Assembly (NCBI GenBank): GCA_938050265.1
Contig: CALLJT010000007.1
Coordinates: 1-31,840 of the forward strand
DNA: 31,840 nt
Direction: 5' to 3'
Source: Candidatus Saccharimonadia bacterium
GTDB lineage: Bacteria > Patescibacteriota > Saccharimonadia > Saccharimonadales > SZUA-47
The notes below the pieces were generated by a model. The model was not told the origin of the DNA, ran no database searches, and was given only the letters and a program-made list of their open reading frames with translations. Positions within the stretch are counted from its first letter, which is position 1; each line of letters opens with the position of its first letter. A program made the translations under genes and the position numbers. Positions 14,874 through 21,429 of this stretch are shown piece after piece.

Positions 14874-16091
14874 CTAGTTCTGTGAGCGGAGTGATTCGAT
14901 TGGGTCTTTTCGGGCAGCCTTAGCAGCAGGCAGGATACCTGACGTCACACCAGTTGCGATAGCGATAACACTCACAAGTACGATAACGCGAGGAGTAATA
15001 ATTGGCTGCAAATCGGTCGTTACCCGTATAAGCACACTAGATAGCAGTGCTATGGCAACACCGATCATCGCACCCAGGATACTGAGCACAACTGACTCCA
15101 TAATAAACTGCCCGAGTATCTGCTGGCTTGTGGCACCGATGGCTTTTCGTATACCTATCTCCCTCGTGCGCTCACTGACCGTTGCGAACATGATGTTCAT
15201 AATCCCGATACCACCAACGATGAACGATATGAACGCCACACCGGCGGTAAACACAGCCAGTTGGTAGAACGTTTCGTTAGTCGCCTCAAGCGCTTCTTCT
15301 CGCTCGAGTACGGTGAAGTCTTCTTGCCCTGCGTGGTTGTCGATCAGACGCTCCGTGATATTGCCTGCCACGCTGCTGACGTCACGCGATGCTTCTGCTT
15401 CGACGTACACCTGAGATAACTGAATAGTGCCCCCAAGCTCACGCGCAGCTTCATATGGCAGCATGATGGAGTTGTTGACGTTCAACACTGCGAACGTTCC
15501 TTGCTTCTGCTGGGCAAACACGCCAACGACGATGTACCTCTGACCGCGAACGAACAGACTTTTGCCAACTGGTGCTGCCTCCTGAAACAGGTCGTCTGCA
15601 ACCGCTCTCCCTATAACAGCTACTTGTCGTCGTGACTCTTCGGGTGTGAAAAACGCACCAAATTCTACTGGCTGCTCAAGCAAATCGGGCAGGGGACTTG
15701 TTGTCGCAATAATCGTACCGCTGTCATAGTCCACGTCATCATAGCTTGCGACGCCGCTTACTATACCAATCGGAACGACTGACTGAACGCCTTCAACCTT
15801 CTCAGTGTCACGCCAGTCTTGTTCACTCAGGCTACCTGTTCTGGAATCGTTGCTACGCAGGTTGTCGAGGCTGAACGGACGAGACGGTGCTTGTTTACCG
15901 GGACGAATAACAATAAGCGACTCAGACACTTCGCTTACTTGCTGTGCAACTTGTCCACGCACACCTTCGCCGAGTCCCACGATAATCATGACTGAGCTGA
16001 CACCTATGATGATGCCGAGCATCGTGAGCATAGAACGGAATTTTGAACCACGGATAGATGCAAGTGCCATTTTGAAATATTCGAGGATCAT
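14874..16091 (-). CDS. ABC transporter permease, MacB/FtsX family
   Basis: Integral membrane subunit of a MacB/LolCE-type exporter or mechanotransmission ABC system, 405 aa. The N-terminus MALASIRGSKFRSMLTMLGIIIGVSSVMIIVGLG shows the family's basic segment plus first helix (about 18-40). A large extracytoplasmic domain (about 45-270) follows, then three C-terminal helices (about 275-300, 325-350, 365-390) containing ERTREIGIRKAIGAT, the FtsX coupling signature. The start overlaps the ATPase stop (ATGA at 16088-16091), so the pair is translationally coupled. Substrate unknown: peptides, lipoproteins or toxins are possible for this family. Confidence 0.92.
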   Translation of the reverse strand: MILEYFKMALASIRGSKFRSMLTMLGIIIGVSSVMIIVGLGEGVRGQVAQQVSEVSESLIVIRPGKQAPSRPFSLDNLRSNDSRTGSLSEQDWRDTEKVEGVQSVVPIGIVSGVASYDDVDYDSGTIIATTSPLPDLLEQPVEFGAFFTPEESRRQVAVIGRAVADDLFQEAAPVGKSLFVRGQRYIVVGVFAQQKQGTFAVLNVNNSIMLPYEAARELGGTIQLSQVYVEAEASRDVSSVAGNITERLIDNHAGQEDFTVLEREEALEATNETFYQLAVFTAGVAFISFIVGGIGIMNIMFATVSERTREIGIRKAIGATSQQILGQFIMESVVLSILGAMIGVAIALLSSVLIRVTTDLQPIITPRVIVLVSVIAIATGVTSGILPAAKAARKDPIESLRSQN

Positions 16092-16972
16092 TTCTTTTTT
16101 CCTTTTTTGCGTGTGCTTTTAACTTTAGTTTTGGACTTGGACTTAGATTTTGACTTCTTGGGCACGGGCTTAATCGAAAGTTGCTCTGGCATTTCTTCCA
16201 TCATAGCGCTGACATCTGCAAGTTTGTCGTCGTCTGTAGACGTACGTAGTGCTTCAACCGCTTTTTGTACACGTTTCGGCACCTCCCCGACAGCGGTAGA
16301 TTCGTCATACACGATATTGCCGTCATGCATATAAATAATCCTATCTGCATAACGAGTCAGTGACGGATTATGCGTCACCATAAGCACGGTGTTTCCGAGC
16401 TCGTGAACTTCTTTTAGAAGCTCCATCACGACTCGTGCTGACACACTATCGAGGTTGCCCGTCGGCTCATCTGCGATGATAATGCTTGGGTCGTTTATGA
16501 GCGCACGGGCGATAGCCACGCGTTGTAGCTGTCCACCTGACAGCTGGTTTGGATAGTAGTATTCTTTGTCACTTAAACCAACTTGATCGAGCACGACTTC
16601 TGCAGCTTTAAGCCGACGTTTCTGATACACGCCTTTGTACGCGAGCGGCAGGGCAACATTTTCGATGATCGTCAGACGTGGCAGTAGGTTAAACGATTGA
16701 AAAATAAATCCGATGTTATCCCGACGTATCATGGCTTGCGCTATTTTGGTTTTACGTTCTACGTGCTGATTAGACAGCTTGTATTCACCATGTGTCGGGC
16801 GGTCGAGTAGCCCTAGTATGTTCATGAGGGTTGTTTTGCCTGATCCGCTCGGACCCATGATGGCAATAAACTCACCTCGGTTGATCGACAGCGATATTTC
16901 ATCGAGGGCAATGGTCGTGGCGTCGCCAAACCCGTATACTTTTGATAATTCTTTGATTTCTATAAGTGGCAT
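16088..16972 (-). CDS. ABC transporter ATP-binding protein, MacB/LolD type
   Basis: Cytoplasmic ATPase of the exporter encoded with the downstream permease, 294 aa. Walker A GPSGSGKT (40-47), Q-loop FQSFNLLP, signature LSGGQLQR (144-151), Walker B IIIADEPTG (164-171) and switch His201 in VTHN. The ATPase core ends around 230. An additional acidic segment and then a Lys/Ser-rich tail (about 273-294) follow, which is longer than usual for this family and may bind acidic partners or nucleic acid. Start ATG at 16972; a TATAAG lies 8 bases upstream on this strand, and AAGAAG could act as a weak Shine-Dalgarno, so the initiation mode is ambiguous. Confidence 0.93.
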   Translation of the reverse strand: MPLIEIKELSKVYGFGDATTIALDEISLSINRGEFIAIMGPSGSGKTTLMNILGLLDRPTHGEYKLSNQHVERKTKIAQAMIRRDNIGFIFQSFNLLPRLTIIENVALPLAYKGVYQKRRLKAAEVVLDQVGLSDKEYYYPNQLSGGQLQRVAIARALINDPSIIIADEPTGNLDSVSARVVMELLKEVHELGNTVLMVTHNPSLTRYADRIIYMHDGNIVYDESTAVGEVPKRVQKAVEALRTSTDDDKLADVSAMMEEMPEQLSIKPVPKKSKSKSKSKTKVKSTRKKGKKK

Positions 16973-17056
16973 TGTTACTTCTTATAGTACCGCTGGGTGA
17001 TGCCTCAGTTCAAGCTTGAGCAATTAATATTTTTCTGTGGATAACTATGGGCAAAC

Positions 17057-17084
17057 AAAAAACAGCCAATCACTAGGATCGACT
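17057..17084 (-). terminator. Terminator of tRNA-Ser(UGA)
   Basis: Minus-strand stem of 8 pairs including G-U wobbles (17077-17084 with 17064-17071), loop of 5, then a run of six T. It shares CACTAGGATCGACTGTT with the terminator on the other side of the tRNA pair. Confidence 0.75.
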
Positions 17085-17091
17085 GTTGTTA

Positions 17092-17181
<90 letters not shown>

Positions 17182-17193
17182 GTACGCCGGAGA

Positions 17194-17199
17194 ATTATA
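17194..17199 (-). promoter_or_regulatory. -10 box of tRNA-Ser(UGA)
   Basis: Minus-strand TATAAT, 12 bases from the mature 5' end of the tRNA. The -35 (TTCTCT at 17-base spacing) is weak. Confidence 0.5.
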
Positions 17200-17253
17200 C
17201 CAAAAATATCCCCATAAGAGAAGGGCATATACTTTGTATACATAGAGCTTTTT

Positions 17254-17286
17254 CTACGACGTATATAGTTATATACTGCGTCGTAG
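17254..17286. promoter_or_regulatory. Extended dyad over the tRNA-Ser(GGA) promoter
   Basis: CTACGACG (17254-17261) and CGTCGTAG (17279-17286) form a perfect 8-base inverted repeat. Between them lie TATATA-GT-TATATA, also a dyad. It encloses the -10 box TATACT (17272-17277) of the tRNA starting at 17290. Operator or torsion-sensitive promoter element; function inferred only from position. Confidence 0.5.
17272..17277 (+). promoter_or_regulatory. -10 box of tRNA-Ser(GGA)
   Basis: TATACT, 12 bases from the mature tRNA 5' end at 17290. No clear -35 box. Confidence 0.45.
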
Positions 17287-17289
17287 CGA

Positions 17290-17379
17290 GGAGAGGTGTC
17301 CGAGTGGCTTAAGGAGCACGCTTGGAAAGCGTGTATGCGAGCAATCGTATCAAGGGTTCGAATCCCTTTCTCTCCGCCA
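17290..17379 (+). tRNA. tRNA-Ser: tRNA-Ser (anticodon GGA)
   Basis: Class II tRNA. Acceptor GGAGAGG (17290-17296) pairs with TCTCTCC (17369-17375), discriminator G, encoded CCA (17377-17379). The anticodon stem CACGC/GCGTG with loop TTGGAAA gives GGA. A long variable arm and GGTTCGAATCC T arm are visible. It is divergent from tRNA-Ser(TGA), 108 bases away. Confidence 0.95.
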
Positions 17380-17386
17380 CGATAAC

Positions 17387-17413
17387 AGTCGATCCTAGTG
17401 ATCGGCTTTTTTT
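17387..17413 (+). terminator. Terminator of tRNA-Ser(GGA)
   Basis: Stem AGTCGATC/GATCGGCT with one G-U, loop CTAGT, then seven T. It runs into the stop codon of the convergent comFC-like gene. Confidence 0.8.
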
Positions 17414-18101
17414 ATTTTTGTGCATATACCAGTGCATACACACGCTTCGCGCCTGCCTGCCTGAGCGCTTGTGCGGCCGCTGCCAACGACGCCCCTGTTG
17501 TCGTCACGTCGTCAACGATAAGCACTTCTTGACCATCTACTCGCGAACTGTCACGCACGATAAACTCTCCTGACACCTGCTCTATACGACTGCGCCTGTT
17601 CGCGCCAACCTGGCGTACGTTTGAGCGCCGCGTCAGCAGCTGACCATACCGATACGGAAACTCAGGCGACACGGATGCAAGCAGTGTTCGGGTTATTGTG
17701 TCCGCATGATCGAACCCTCTCTGCCTCACGCGCTGAGGTGCGGTCGGTAGCGGACAAACAATGAGTTGCGTGCGAGGTAGATAGCTCTCCATGCCCAGCA
17801 TGATCGAGGCAATAGACTCGGCTGCCTGACGCCGATGCCGAAACTTATACTCATGCAGTAGCAATTCGTACATACCACTGTATGCAGTAGACACATACAC
17901 GGCATATATATCCAGCCACTTCCTACACGCACTACATGTCCGATACCCATCCATGAGCCTCTGGCACCCACAACAGCGTGGTGCAGGGGGCTCTCCTGCA
18001 TTCTCAAGGCACACAGTACATAACACATCCCCATAGGCCCCACAGCCAATACACCTATGCGGCGCTAAAACACCTACTAGTGCATCAATCACGTCTCGCA
18101 T
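17412..18101 (-). CDS. comFC: ComFC-like phosphoribosyltransferase-fold protein
   Basis: ComF family protein, associated in other bacteria with uptake of single-stranded DNA during transformation. 229 aa from the chosen start. An N-terminal zinc-ribbon-like cluster carries CIGCGAYGDVLCTVC followed by CCGCQ and CSAC (two pairs of Cys-x2-Cys). The phosphoribosyltransferase domain ends with the PRPP-loop motif EVLIVDDVTTTGASL. The internal CPLPTAPQRVRQRGFDHA is the other family hallmark. The start at 18101 was chosen over a GTG at 18134 because it is an ATG 7 bases after a CATAAT -10 box. It stands alone, convergent with tRNA-Ser(GGA). Its presence suggests natural competence in this organism, though no other com gene is in the window. 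Confidence 0.9.
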   Translation of the reverse strand: MRDVIDALVGVLAPHRCIGCGAYGDVLCTVCLENAGEPPAPRCCGCQRLMDGYRTCSACRKWLDIYAVYVSTAYSGMYELLLHEYKFRHRRQAAESIASIMLGMESYLPRTQLIVCPLPTAPQRVRQRGFDHADTITRTLLASVSPEFPYRYGQLLTRRSNVRQVGANRRSRIEQVSGEFIVRDSSRVDGQEVLIVDDVTTTGASLAAAAQALRQAGAKRVYALVYAQK

Positions 18102-18108
18102 GCATTCA

Positions 18109-18114
18109 ATTATG
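18109..18114 (-). promoter_or_regulatory. -10 box of comFC
   Basis: Minus-strand CATAAT, 7 bases from the ATG at 18101; no Shine-Dalgarno. The remainder of 18115-18440 contains no supported gene; it holds the hsp20 control region described in the next entries. Confidence 0.45.
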
Positions 18115-18267
18115 CAGCTTGCTCGTGCACGCACACGGCATAATTAACTGACAATTAATCTCTGAGGGGTATGTGCAAGGAGCTTTTCCATCGATTCAGT
18201 TTGTCTCGCGAGTAGTTGGGTGTTGTTGTTTTTGTGTTGTAAATAGTGCAGATTAGTTATCAAACTG

Positions 18268-18297
18268 TTGTAGTATGGGGTTCTGGTCGGTTATACT
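18268..18297 (+). promoter_or_regulatory. Candidate upstream promoter of hsp20
   Basis: TTGTAG (18268-18273), 18-base spacer, TATACT (18292-18297). It would give a leader of about 135-140 bases, long for this genome and able to hold regulatory structure. A second -35-like TTGACG is at 18377-18382 but has no good -10 partner. Confidence 0.45.
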
Positions 18298-18384
18298 GTC
18301 ACGTAGACATAAACACTGCTCAAACTATAGAGCGAAATCTAAAACAAATCACCATCATGCGCATGACCAACAGTTGTTGACGGT

Positions 18385-18402
18385 TTGCACGTAACGGTGC
18401 AA
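18385..18402. promoter_or_regulatory. Inverted repeat in the hsp20 leader/promoter region
   Basis: TTGCAC (18385-18390), 6-base spacer, GTGCAA (18397-18402), directly after TTGACG at 18377-18382 and about 38 bases before the hsp20 ATG. It does not match CIRCE. It could be an operator for another heat-shock regulator or an RNA hairpin. Confidence 0.45.
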
Positions 18403-18440
18403 TACAGCGCAAAAATGCTCACATTAAAGGAGGCACGACC

Positions 18441-18938
18441 ATGGCACGAAAATCACGAGGAGACGAGGACCTACTACTAGAGGATGAACTGACGGCAGCA
18501 TTCCTCGGTGACGATGACCTCGGCGCAGCCGTGCCTCAGGACGACGAAGTATTCGACGATGCCGCACAAAACAACGTAGCCGACGAAGACACGTGGGAAG
18601 AAGACGACGCAGTACCCGGCCAACTGGCCGTTGACGTGTTTGAAACACGAGAGCGCCTCGTTGTAAAAGCTCGCACTGCAGGTGTCAACAAAAAAGACCT
18701 CGACGTCAGCATAGCTGATAACACGCTCAGCATTCGCGGCACACTCAGTGCCGGTGAAGAAGCAGGAGTAGAAAACTACTTCGTACAAGAATGCTACTGG
18801 GGCGAGTTTAGCCGCAGCATAGCCCTCCCAGTACCTGTTAAAGAAGAAGAAATCGAAGCAGTACTCAAAGACGGTGTACTCACGATATCGTTCACCAAGG
18901 TCAAACAGGACACTGTCAAAAAGATCCAAGTTCTATAG
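18441..18938 (+). CDS. hsp20: Small heat-shock protein, Hsp20/alpha-crystallin family
   Basis: ATP-independent holdase that keeps unfolding proteins soluble. 165 aa. The N-terminal ~60 residues are very acidic (EDEDLLLEDEL, DDDLGAA, DEDTWEEDD-like text), unlike the usual hydrophobic Hsp20 arm. The alpha-crystallin domain follows from about 62: LAVDVFETRERLVVKARTAG, LDVSIADNTLSIRG, FSRSIALPVPV and the signature KDGVLTISFTK. The C-terminal IQVL resembles the I-x-I/V assembly motif. Strong Shine-Dalgarno AAAGGAGG (18426-18433), 7 bases before the ATG. Monocistronic, with a strong terminator behind it. Confidence 0.93.
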   Translation: MARKSRGDEDLLLEDELTAAFLGDDDLGAAVPQDDEVFDDAAQNNVADEDTWEEDDAVPGQLAVDVFETRERLVVKARTAGVNKKDLDVSIADNTLSIRGTLSAGEEAGVENYFVQECYWGEFSRSIALPVPVKEEEIEAVLKDGVLTISFTKVKQDTVKKIQVL

Positions 18939-18968
18939 CACGTACGTAGCGTAGTACTGATACTACTT

Positions 18969-19002
18969 AAAAAGGACAGCTCAATGCACAGCTGTCCTTT
19001 TT
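18969..19002 (+). terminator. hsp20 terminator
   Basis: Perfect 13-base stem (18969-18981 with 18990-19002) around an 8-base loop, flanked by A5 and T5, so it could work in both directions. Confidence 0.9.
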
Positions 19003-19017
19003 GCTTTCAAGAAAGAG

Positions 19018-19093
19018 TGCCCTGCATCCGACCCGTGGACATATGCGATGATGTGGGTCCTGACCTCTGCATGGTGGGACGAGAGGCAGGGCA
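19018..19093. ncRNA. Possible structured RNA, three-way junction
   Basis: Outer stem of 8 pairs TGCCCTGC (19018-19025) with GCAGGGCA (19086-19093). It encloses two hairpins: GACCC (19030-19034) with GGGTC (19055-19059), extended inside by ACAT/ATGT, and CTCT (19065-19068) with AGAG (19082-19085). It lies between two strong terminators in the gap of convergent genes. No promoter is evident on either strand and the family is not recognised. It lacks the conserved SRP RNA loop and the hammerhead core. Confidence 0.4.
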
Positions 19094-19097
19094 ATTA

Positions 19098-19128
19098 AAA
19101 ACACCCCTTCTTGATGAAGGGGTGTTTT
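19098..19128. terminator. Bidirectional terminator of the pilin operon
   Basis: Perfect 13-base stem (19098-19110 with 19116-19128), 5-base loop, with T-runs on both strands. It lies 29 bases beyond the stop of the last pilin-like gene. Confidence 0.9.
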
Positions 19129-19156
19129 GTTGCTATGTGATTAGTGACTAACTACT

Positions 19157-19633
19157 CTATTGTACGCCACCGTCAGCTCCACCGGCAGCGGCACCTCCAG
19201 TGCCGTTAGTTGCTGCGTTAAGCTGCTGTACGACGAACCGTACAATGATCTGCGCGAGTGCTACGATGGCAAGACCAATGATCGCGTAGAGGATGGTGTT
19301 TTTCGCACCAGATACCGCGCCTGAGTCACCGTTGGACGTGATGTAGCGGAACCCACCGATGATGATCATGATGACTGCAGCTACAGCTACGATGATCGAG
19401 ATGACGTTAATAATCTGGATGAAGATGTTGTCGAGTGTGCCACCTATTTCAGTATTACCGGCTTCACACGTACCACCTATCTGAAACGATAGCTCCGCAC
19501 CACAGTTTAGTCCACTTGTTATTGCTTGATCAGTGCTTCCTGCTTGCGCATGAGCAACCGCAGGTACAAGGGCAGGGGCGAATAGGCCCAATGCTGCAAG
19601 TGCAGAGATAATTAGTCGTTTGATTCGTGTCAT
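19157..19633 (-). CDS. T4SS pilin-like (VirB2/TrbC-type) membrane protein 6
   Basis: Small exported two-helix protein, 158 aa. Signal peptide with AHAQA-type cleavage site near 29-31; a short Cys-containing loop (NCGAELSFQIGGTC); then helix 1 (about 68-92) and helix 2 (about 113-136) joined by GGFRYITSNGDSGAVSGAKN. The G-G-x-R-Y-x-T-S-x-G-D ... A-K/R-x-x-I-x-Y-A pattern is shared by the neighbouring proteins and matches the T4SS-pilin family common in CPR genomes. A Gly/Ala-rich tail follows. AAAAAGGA serves as Shine-Dalgarno. Last gene of the six-gene series, with its own candidate promoter and a terminator behind. It probably polymerises or forms part of an envelope channel. Confidence 0.82.
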   Translation of the reverse strand: MTRIKRLIISALAALGLFAPALVPAVAHAQAGSTDQAITSGLNCGAELSFQIGGTCEAGNTEIGGTLDNIFIQIINVISIIVAVAAVIMIIIGGFRYITSNGDSGAVSGAKNTILYAIIGLAIVALAQIIVRFVVQQLNAATNGTGGAAAGGADGGVQ

Positions 19634-19672
19634 ATGAATATGTTCCTTTTTACGTTATTTCGCTTGTGTTTA

Positions 19673-19701
19673 TTTATAGCACAGATCCGATTTTTTCAAA
19701 A
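19673..19701 (-). promoter_or_regulatory. Internal promoter before the last pilin-like gene
   Basis: Minus strand: TTTTGA (19696-19701), 17-base spacer, TATAAA (19673-19678), in the 160-base gap between two pilin-like genes. It would allow extra expression of the last pilin, as expected for a major subunit. Confidence 0.45.
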
Positions 19702-19793
19702 GACCTGTTTGCACTGTCTGTCGAGTCTACGGTGTATCCCATTTAGTACAGTTGGCCTTCAATCACATCAGACTACACAGAGTTGCCATCTGA

Positions 19794-20219
19794 CTAACCA
19801 ATACCGGTCAGCTGGTCCACGACGAACAATACGATTATTTGGGCAACCGCAGCAATAGCCAAACCTATAACAGCGTATATGATAGTGTCACGCGCACTTT
19901 TCGTCGACCCTGGATCCCCCTGAGACGTCACATACCTAATGCCACCTATGATGATCATAACTATAGATATGGCTGTAACGAGTAAAATAAGTATCTGAAT
20001 ACCTAACCGTACCGTGTCTGAAATAGTGGTTTCTGCACCGCTACCGTCGCAGGTTTCTCCTGTAGCGTCGCGAAGTCCGTCGCACGCGAGGTCCGACAAT
20101 GCCGCGTGTGCAGGTGTAGACAGTACAGTCGTCCAACCAAACACCGCGAGAAGCGTGACAGCAGCGAGGAGCCTGAAGTGCCGCTGTATTTTAATGAGAC
20201 TTGTTTGTATATGTATCAT
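19794..20219 (-). CDS. T4SS pilin-like membrane protein 5
   Basis: 141 aa. Signal peptide (LLAAVTLLAVFGWTTVLS, cleavage after TPAHA near 39), a loop with two cysteines (LACDGLRDATGETC), and two helices (about 70-91 and 113-135) joined by GGIRYVTSQGDPGSTKSARD. It is closely similar in layout to the 158-aa protein downstream and the 137-aa protein upstream. AAAGGA lies 5 bases before the ATG. The gene follows the upstream pilin gene by 41 bases, so it is probably in the same operon. Confidence 0.82.
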   Translation of the reverse strand: MIHIQTSLIKIQRHFRLLAAVTLLAVFGWTTVLSTPAHAALSDLACDGLRDATGETCDGSGAETTISDTVRLGIQILILLVTAISIVMIIIGGIRYVTSQGDPGSTKSARDTIIYAVIGLAIAAVAQIIVLFVVDQLTGIG

Positions 20220-20260
20220 CTCTGTCCTTTCTACATAAAAATTATGACGTGTACCGTTAC

Positions 20261-20674
20261 TTATAAATTACTCAGCACGAACTGCACTATCACTTGAGCG
20301 AGCGCCGCCATACCGAGTGCCACACCGGCATATATGATCGAGTTCCTCGCTTGCGCAGTCTGCTGTGGGTTGCCGCTCGACGTCGAATAGCTAATGCCAG
20401 CAATTATAATGATCAGTATCGCTACGACAACCACTATAATCGACAGCGCATTAGTCACGCGCGTTAGCACACCGTCTGGTCCGAACACGGGGTTTGTTGT
20501 GCTGTCTGCTTGGCATATCTCTGATGCAGCAGCTGCACTGCTCGCACACGCCCCTTCCAGTGGGTCAACTGCGACAGCCGAGGCACTGAATGCCGCTATA
20601 CATACAGCAACAACTGCCAGCGCCAGCAAAACAGCGCCCCAGAGACGAAACGGTGCGTGCCTGACCCCAATCAC
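20261..20674 (-). CDS. T4SS pilin-like membrane protein 4
   Basis: 137 aa. Signal peptide (WGAVLLALAVVAVCIAAFSA), a loop with two cysteines (GACASSAAAASEIC) and two helices (about 75-95 and 112-134) joined by AGISYSTSSGNPQQTAQARN. GTG start whose bases overlap the stop of the preceding gene (GTGA at 20671-20674), a clear case of translational coupling. Here the family Gly-Asp turn reads Gly-Asn. Confidence 0.8.
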   Translation of the reverse strand: MIGVRHAPFRLWGAVLLALAVVAVCIAAFSASAVAVDPLEGACASSAAAASEICQADSTTNPVFGPDGVLTRVTNALSIIVVVVAILIIIIAGISYSTSSGNPQQTAQARNSIIYAGVALGMAALAQVIVQFVLSNL

Positions 20675-20961
20675 CCCGCAACCCCTATAACAAACGATAT
20701 GATCGACAGCGCCATCACAGCTACTGCCAGGCCGATACCGGCAAAGACGATCGTGTTACGAGCACGGTTCTGTCCTTCTGGGTTGCCCCGACTGAGTACA
20801 AACCGCAGTGCGCCTAGCACAATTATAAGTACCGCAACAGCCGCCAACACACCGAAAAACAATTGCATCGCGGTACGGACCGTCACAGTCGTTGGCGTAA
20901 CTGTGTTAATGTTGTCTGGCGTCTGAAAATCTATCATCTGGGCAAGTATATTCATACGCAT
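20671..20961 (-). CDS. T4SS pilin-like membrane protein 3, no signal peptide
   Basis: 96 aa, the shortest member. There is no cleavable signal peptide: a polar N-terminus of about 30 residues leads directly to helix 1 (about 32-54), the link LRFVLSRGNPEGQNRARN and helix 2 (about 71-93). It has no cysteines, unlike its neighbours. The ATG directly follows the TAA of the upstream gene; a second in-frame ATG is at codon 3. Absence of the signal peptide suggests an inner-membrane subunit rather than an exported pilin. Confidence 0.78.
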   Translation of the reverse strand: MRMNILAQMIDFQTPDNINTVTPTTVTVRTAMQLFFGVLAAVAVLIIVLGALRFVLSRGNPEGQNRARNTIVFAGIGLAVAVMALSIISFVIGVAG

Positions 20962-21429
20962 TTATCCAGTTAATGTCCTACCAAGGAACGAAACTACTTG
21001 TGTCGACACCATCAATAGCACCAGACCAATTGCTGCGTTTTGTACCATGCGGCGAGCACTGTGGGCTTTTTCTGTTTCGCCTTGAGATGTCAAGAAGTTA
21101 AACGACGCCCAGAACATCATCACCAGCGCTACGATCACACCAAGTGAGACGACTATTTCAAGTATTGCGATACCGATAGCTCCGACGTTGCCAGCCGTGT
21201 CTGCTGCGTTATCAGGAAACGAGCCTTCGCCGAACACCAGGCAGTCACCGTTGTCGTTCTGTTCAAGGTATTTATGCCATGTCGGTATGCCCAGTATCGA
21301 TTCTTCGCCGCACGCTGCTGATGCTGTTTGCTGCTGTACCGGGAACAGCACGATCATGGATGTTGCCAGGATCACCAATAGGGCCAAGTGGCGCACGACA
21401 TCTTTCACGCTTCGAGTATACATACGCAC
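20962..21429 (-). CDS. T4SS pilin-like membrane protein 2
   Basis: 155 aa. Signal peptide (LALLVILATSMIVLFPV, cleavage after TASA near 38), a loop of about 45 residues with two cysteines (ACGEES, GDCLVFGEG), then helix 1 (about 83-107, ending in MMFWASFNF), the link LTSQGETEKAHSARR and helix 2 (about 130-150). GTG start overlapping the TAG of the preceding gene by one base; an in-frame ATG lies two codons later. More divergent than the other pilin-like proteins and may be a specialised subunit. Confidence 0.8.
   Translation of the reverse strand: MRMYTRSVKDVVRHLALLVILATSMIVLFPVQQQTASAACGEESILGIPTWHKYLEQNDNGDCLVFGEGSFPDNAADTAGNVGAIGIAILEIVVSLGVIVALVMMFWASFNFLTSQGETEKAHSARRMVQNAAIGLVLLMVSTQVVSFLGRTLTG

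Noticed and set aside
18115..18440. A small gene in the comFC-hsp20 gap
   Set aside because: No frame on either strand with a start signal, sensible composition or useful length; the gap is best explained as control sequence.
19018..19093. SRP RNA or self-cleaving ribozyme
   Set aside because: Lacks the conserved SRP domain IV loop (GGAAG/AGCAG type) and the hammerhead core (CTGATGA with GAAA) on both strands; kept only as an unnamed structured element.
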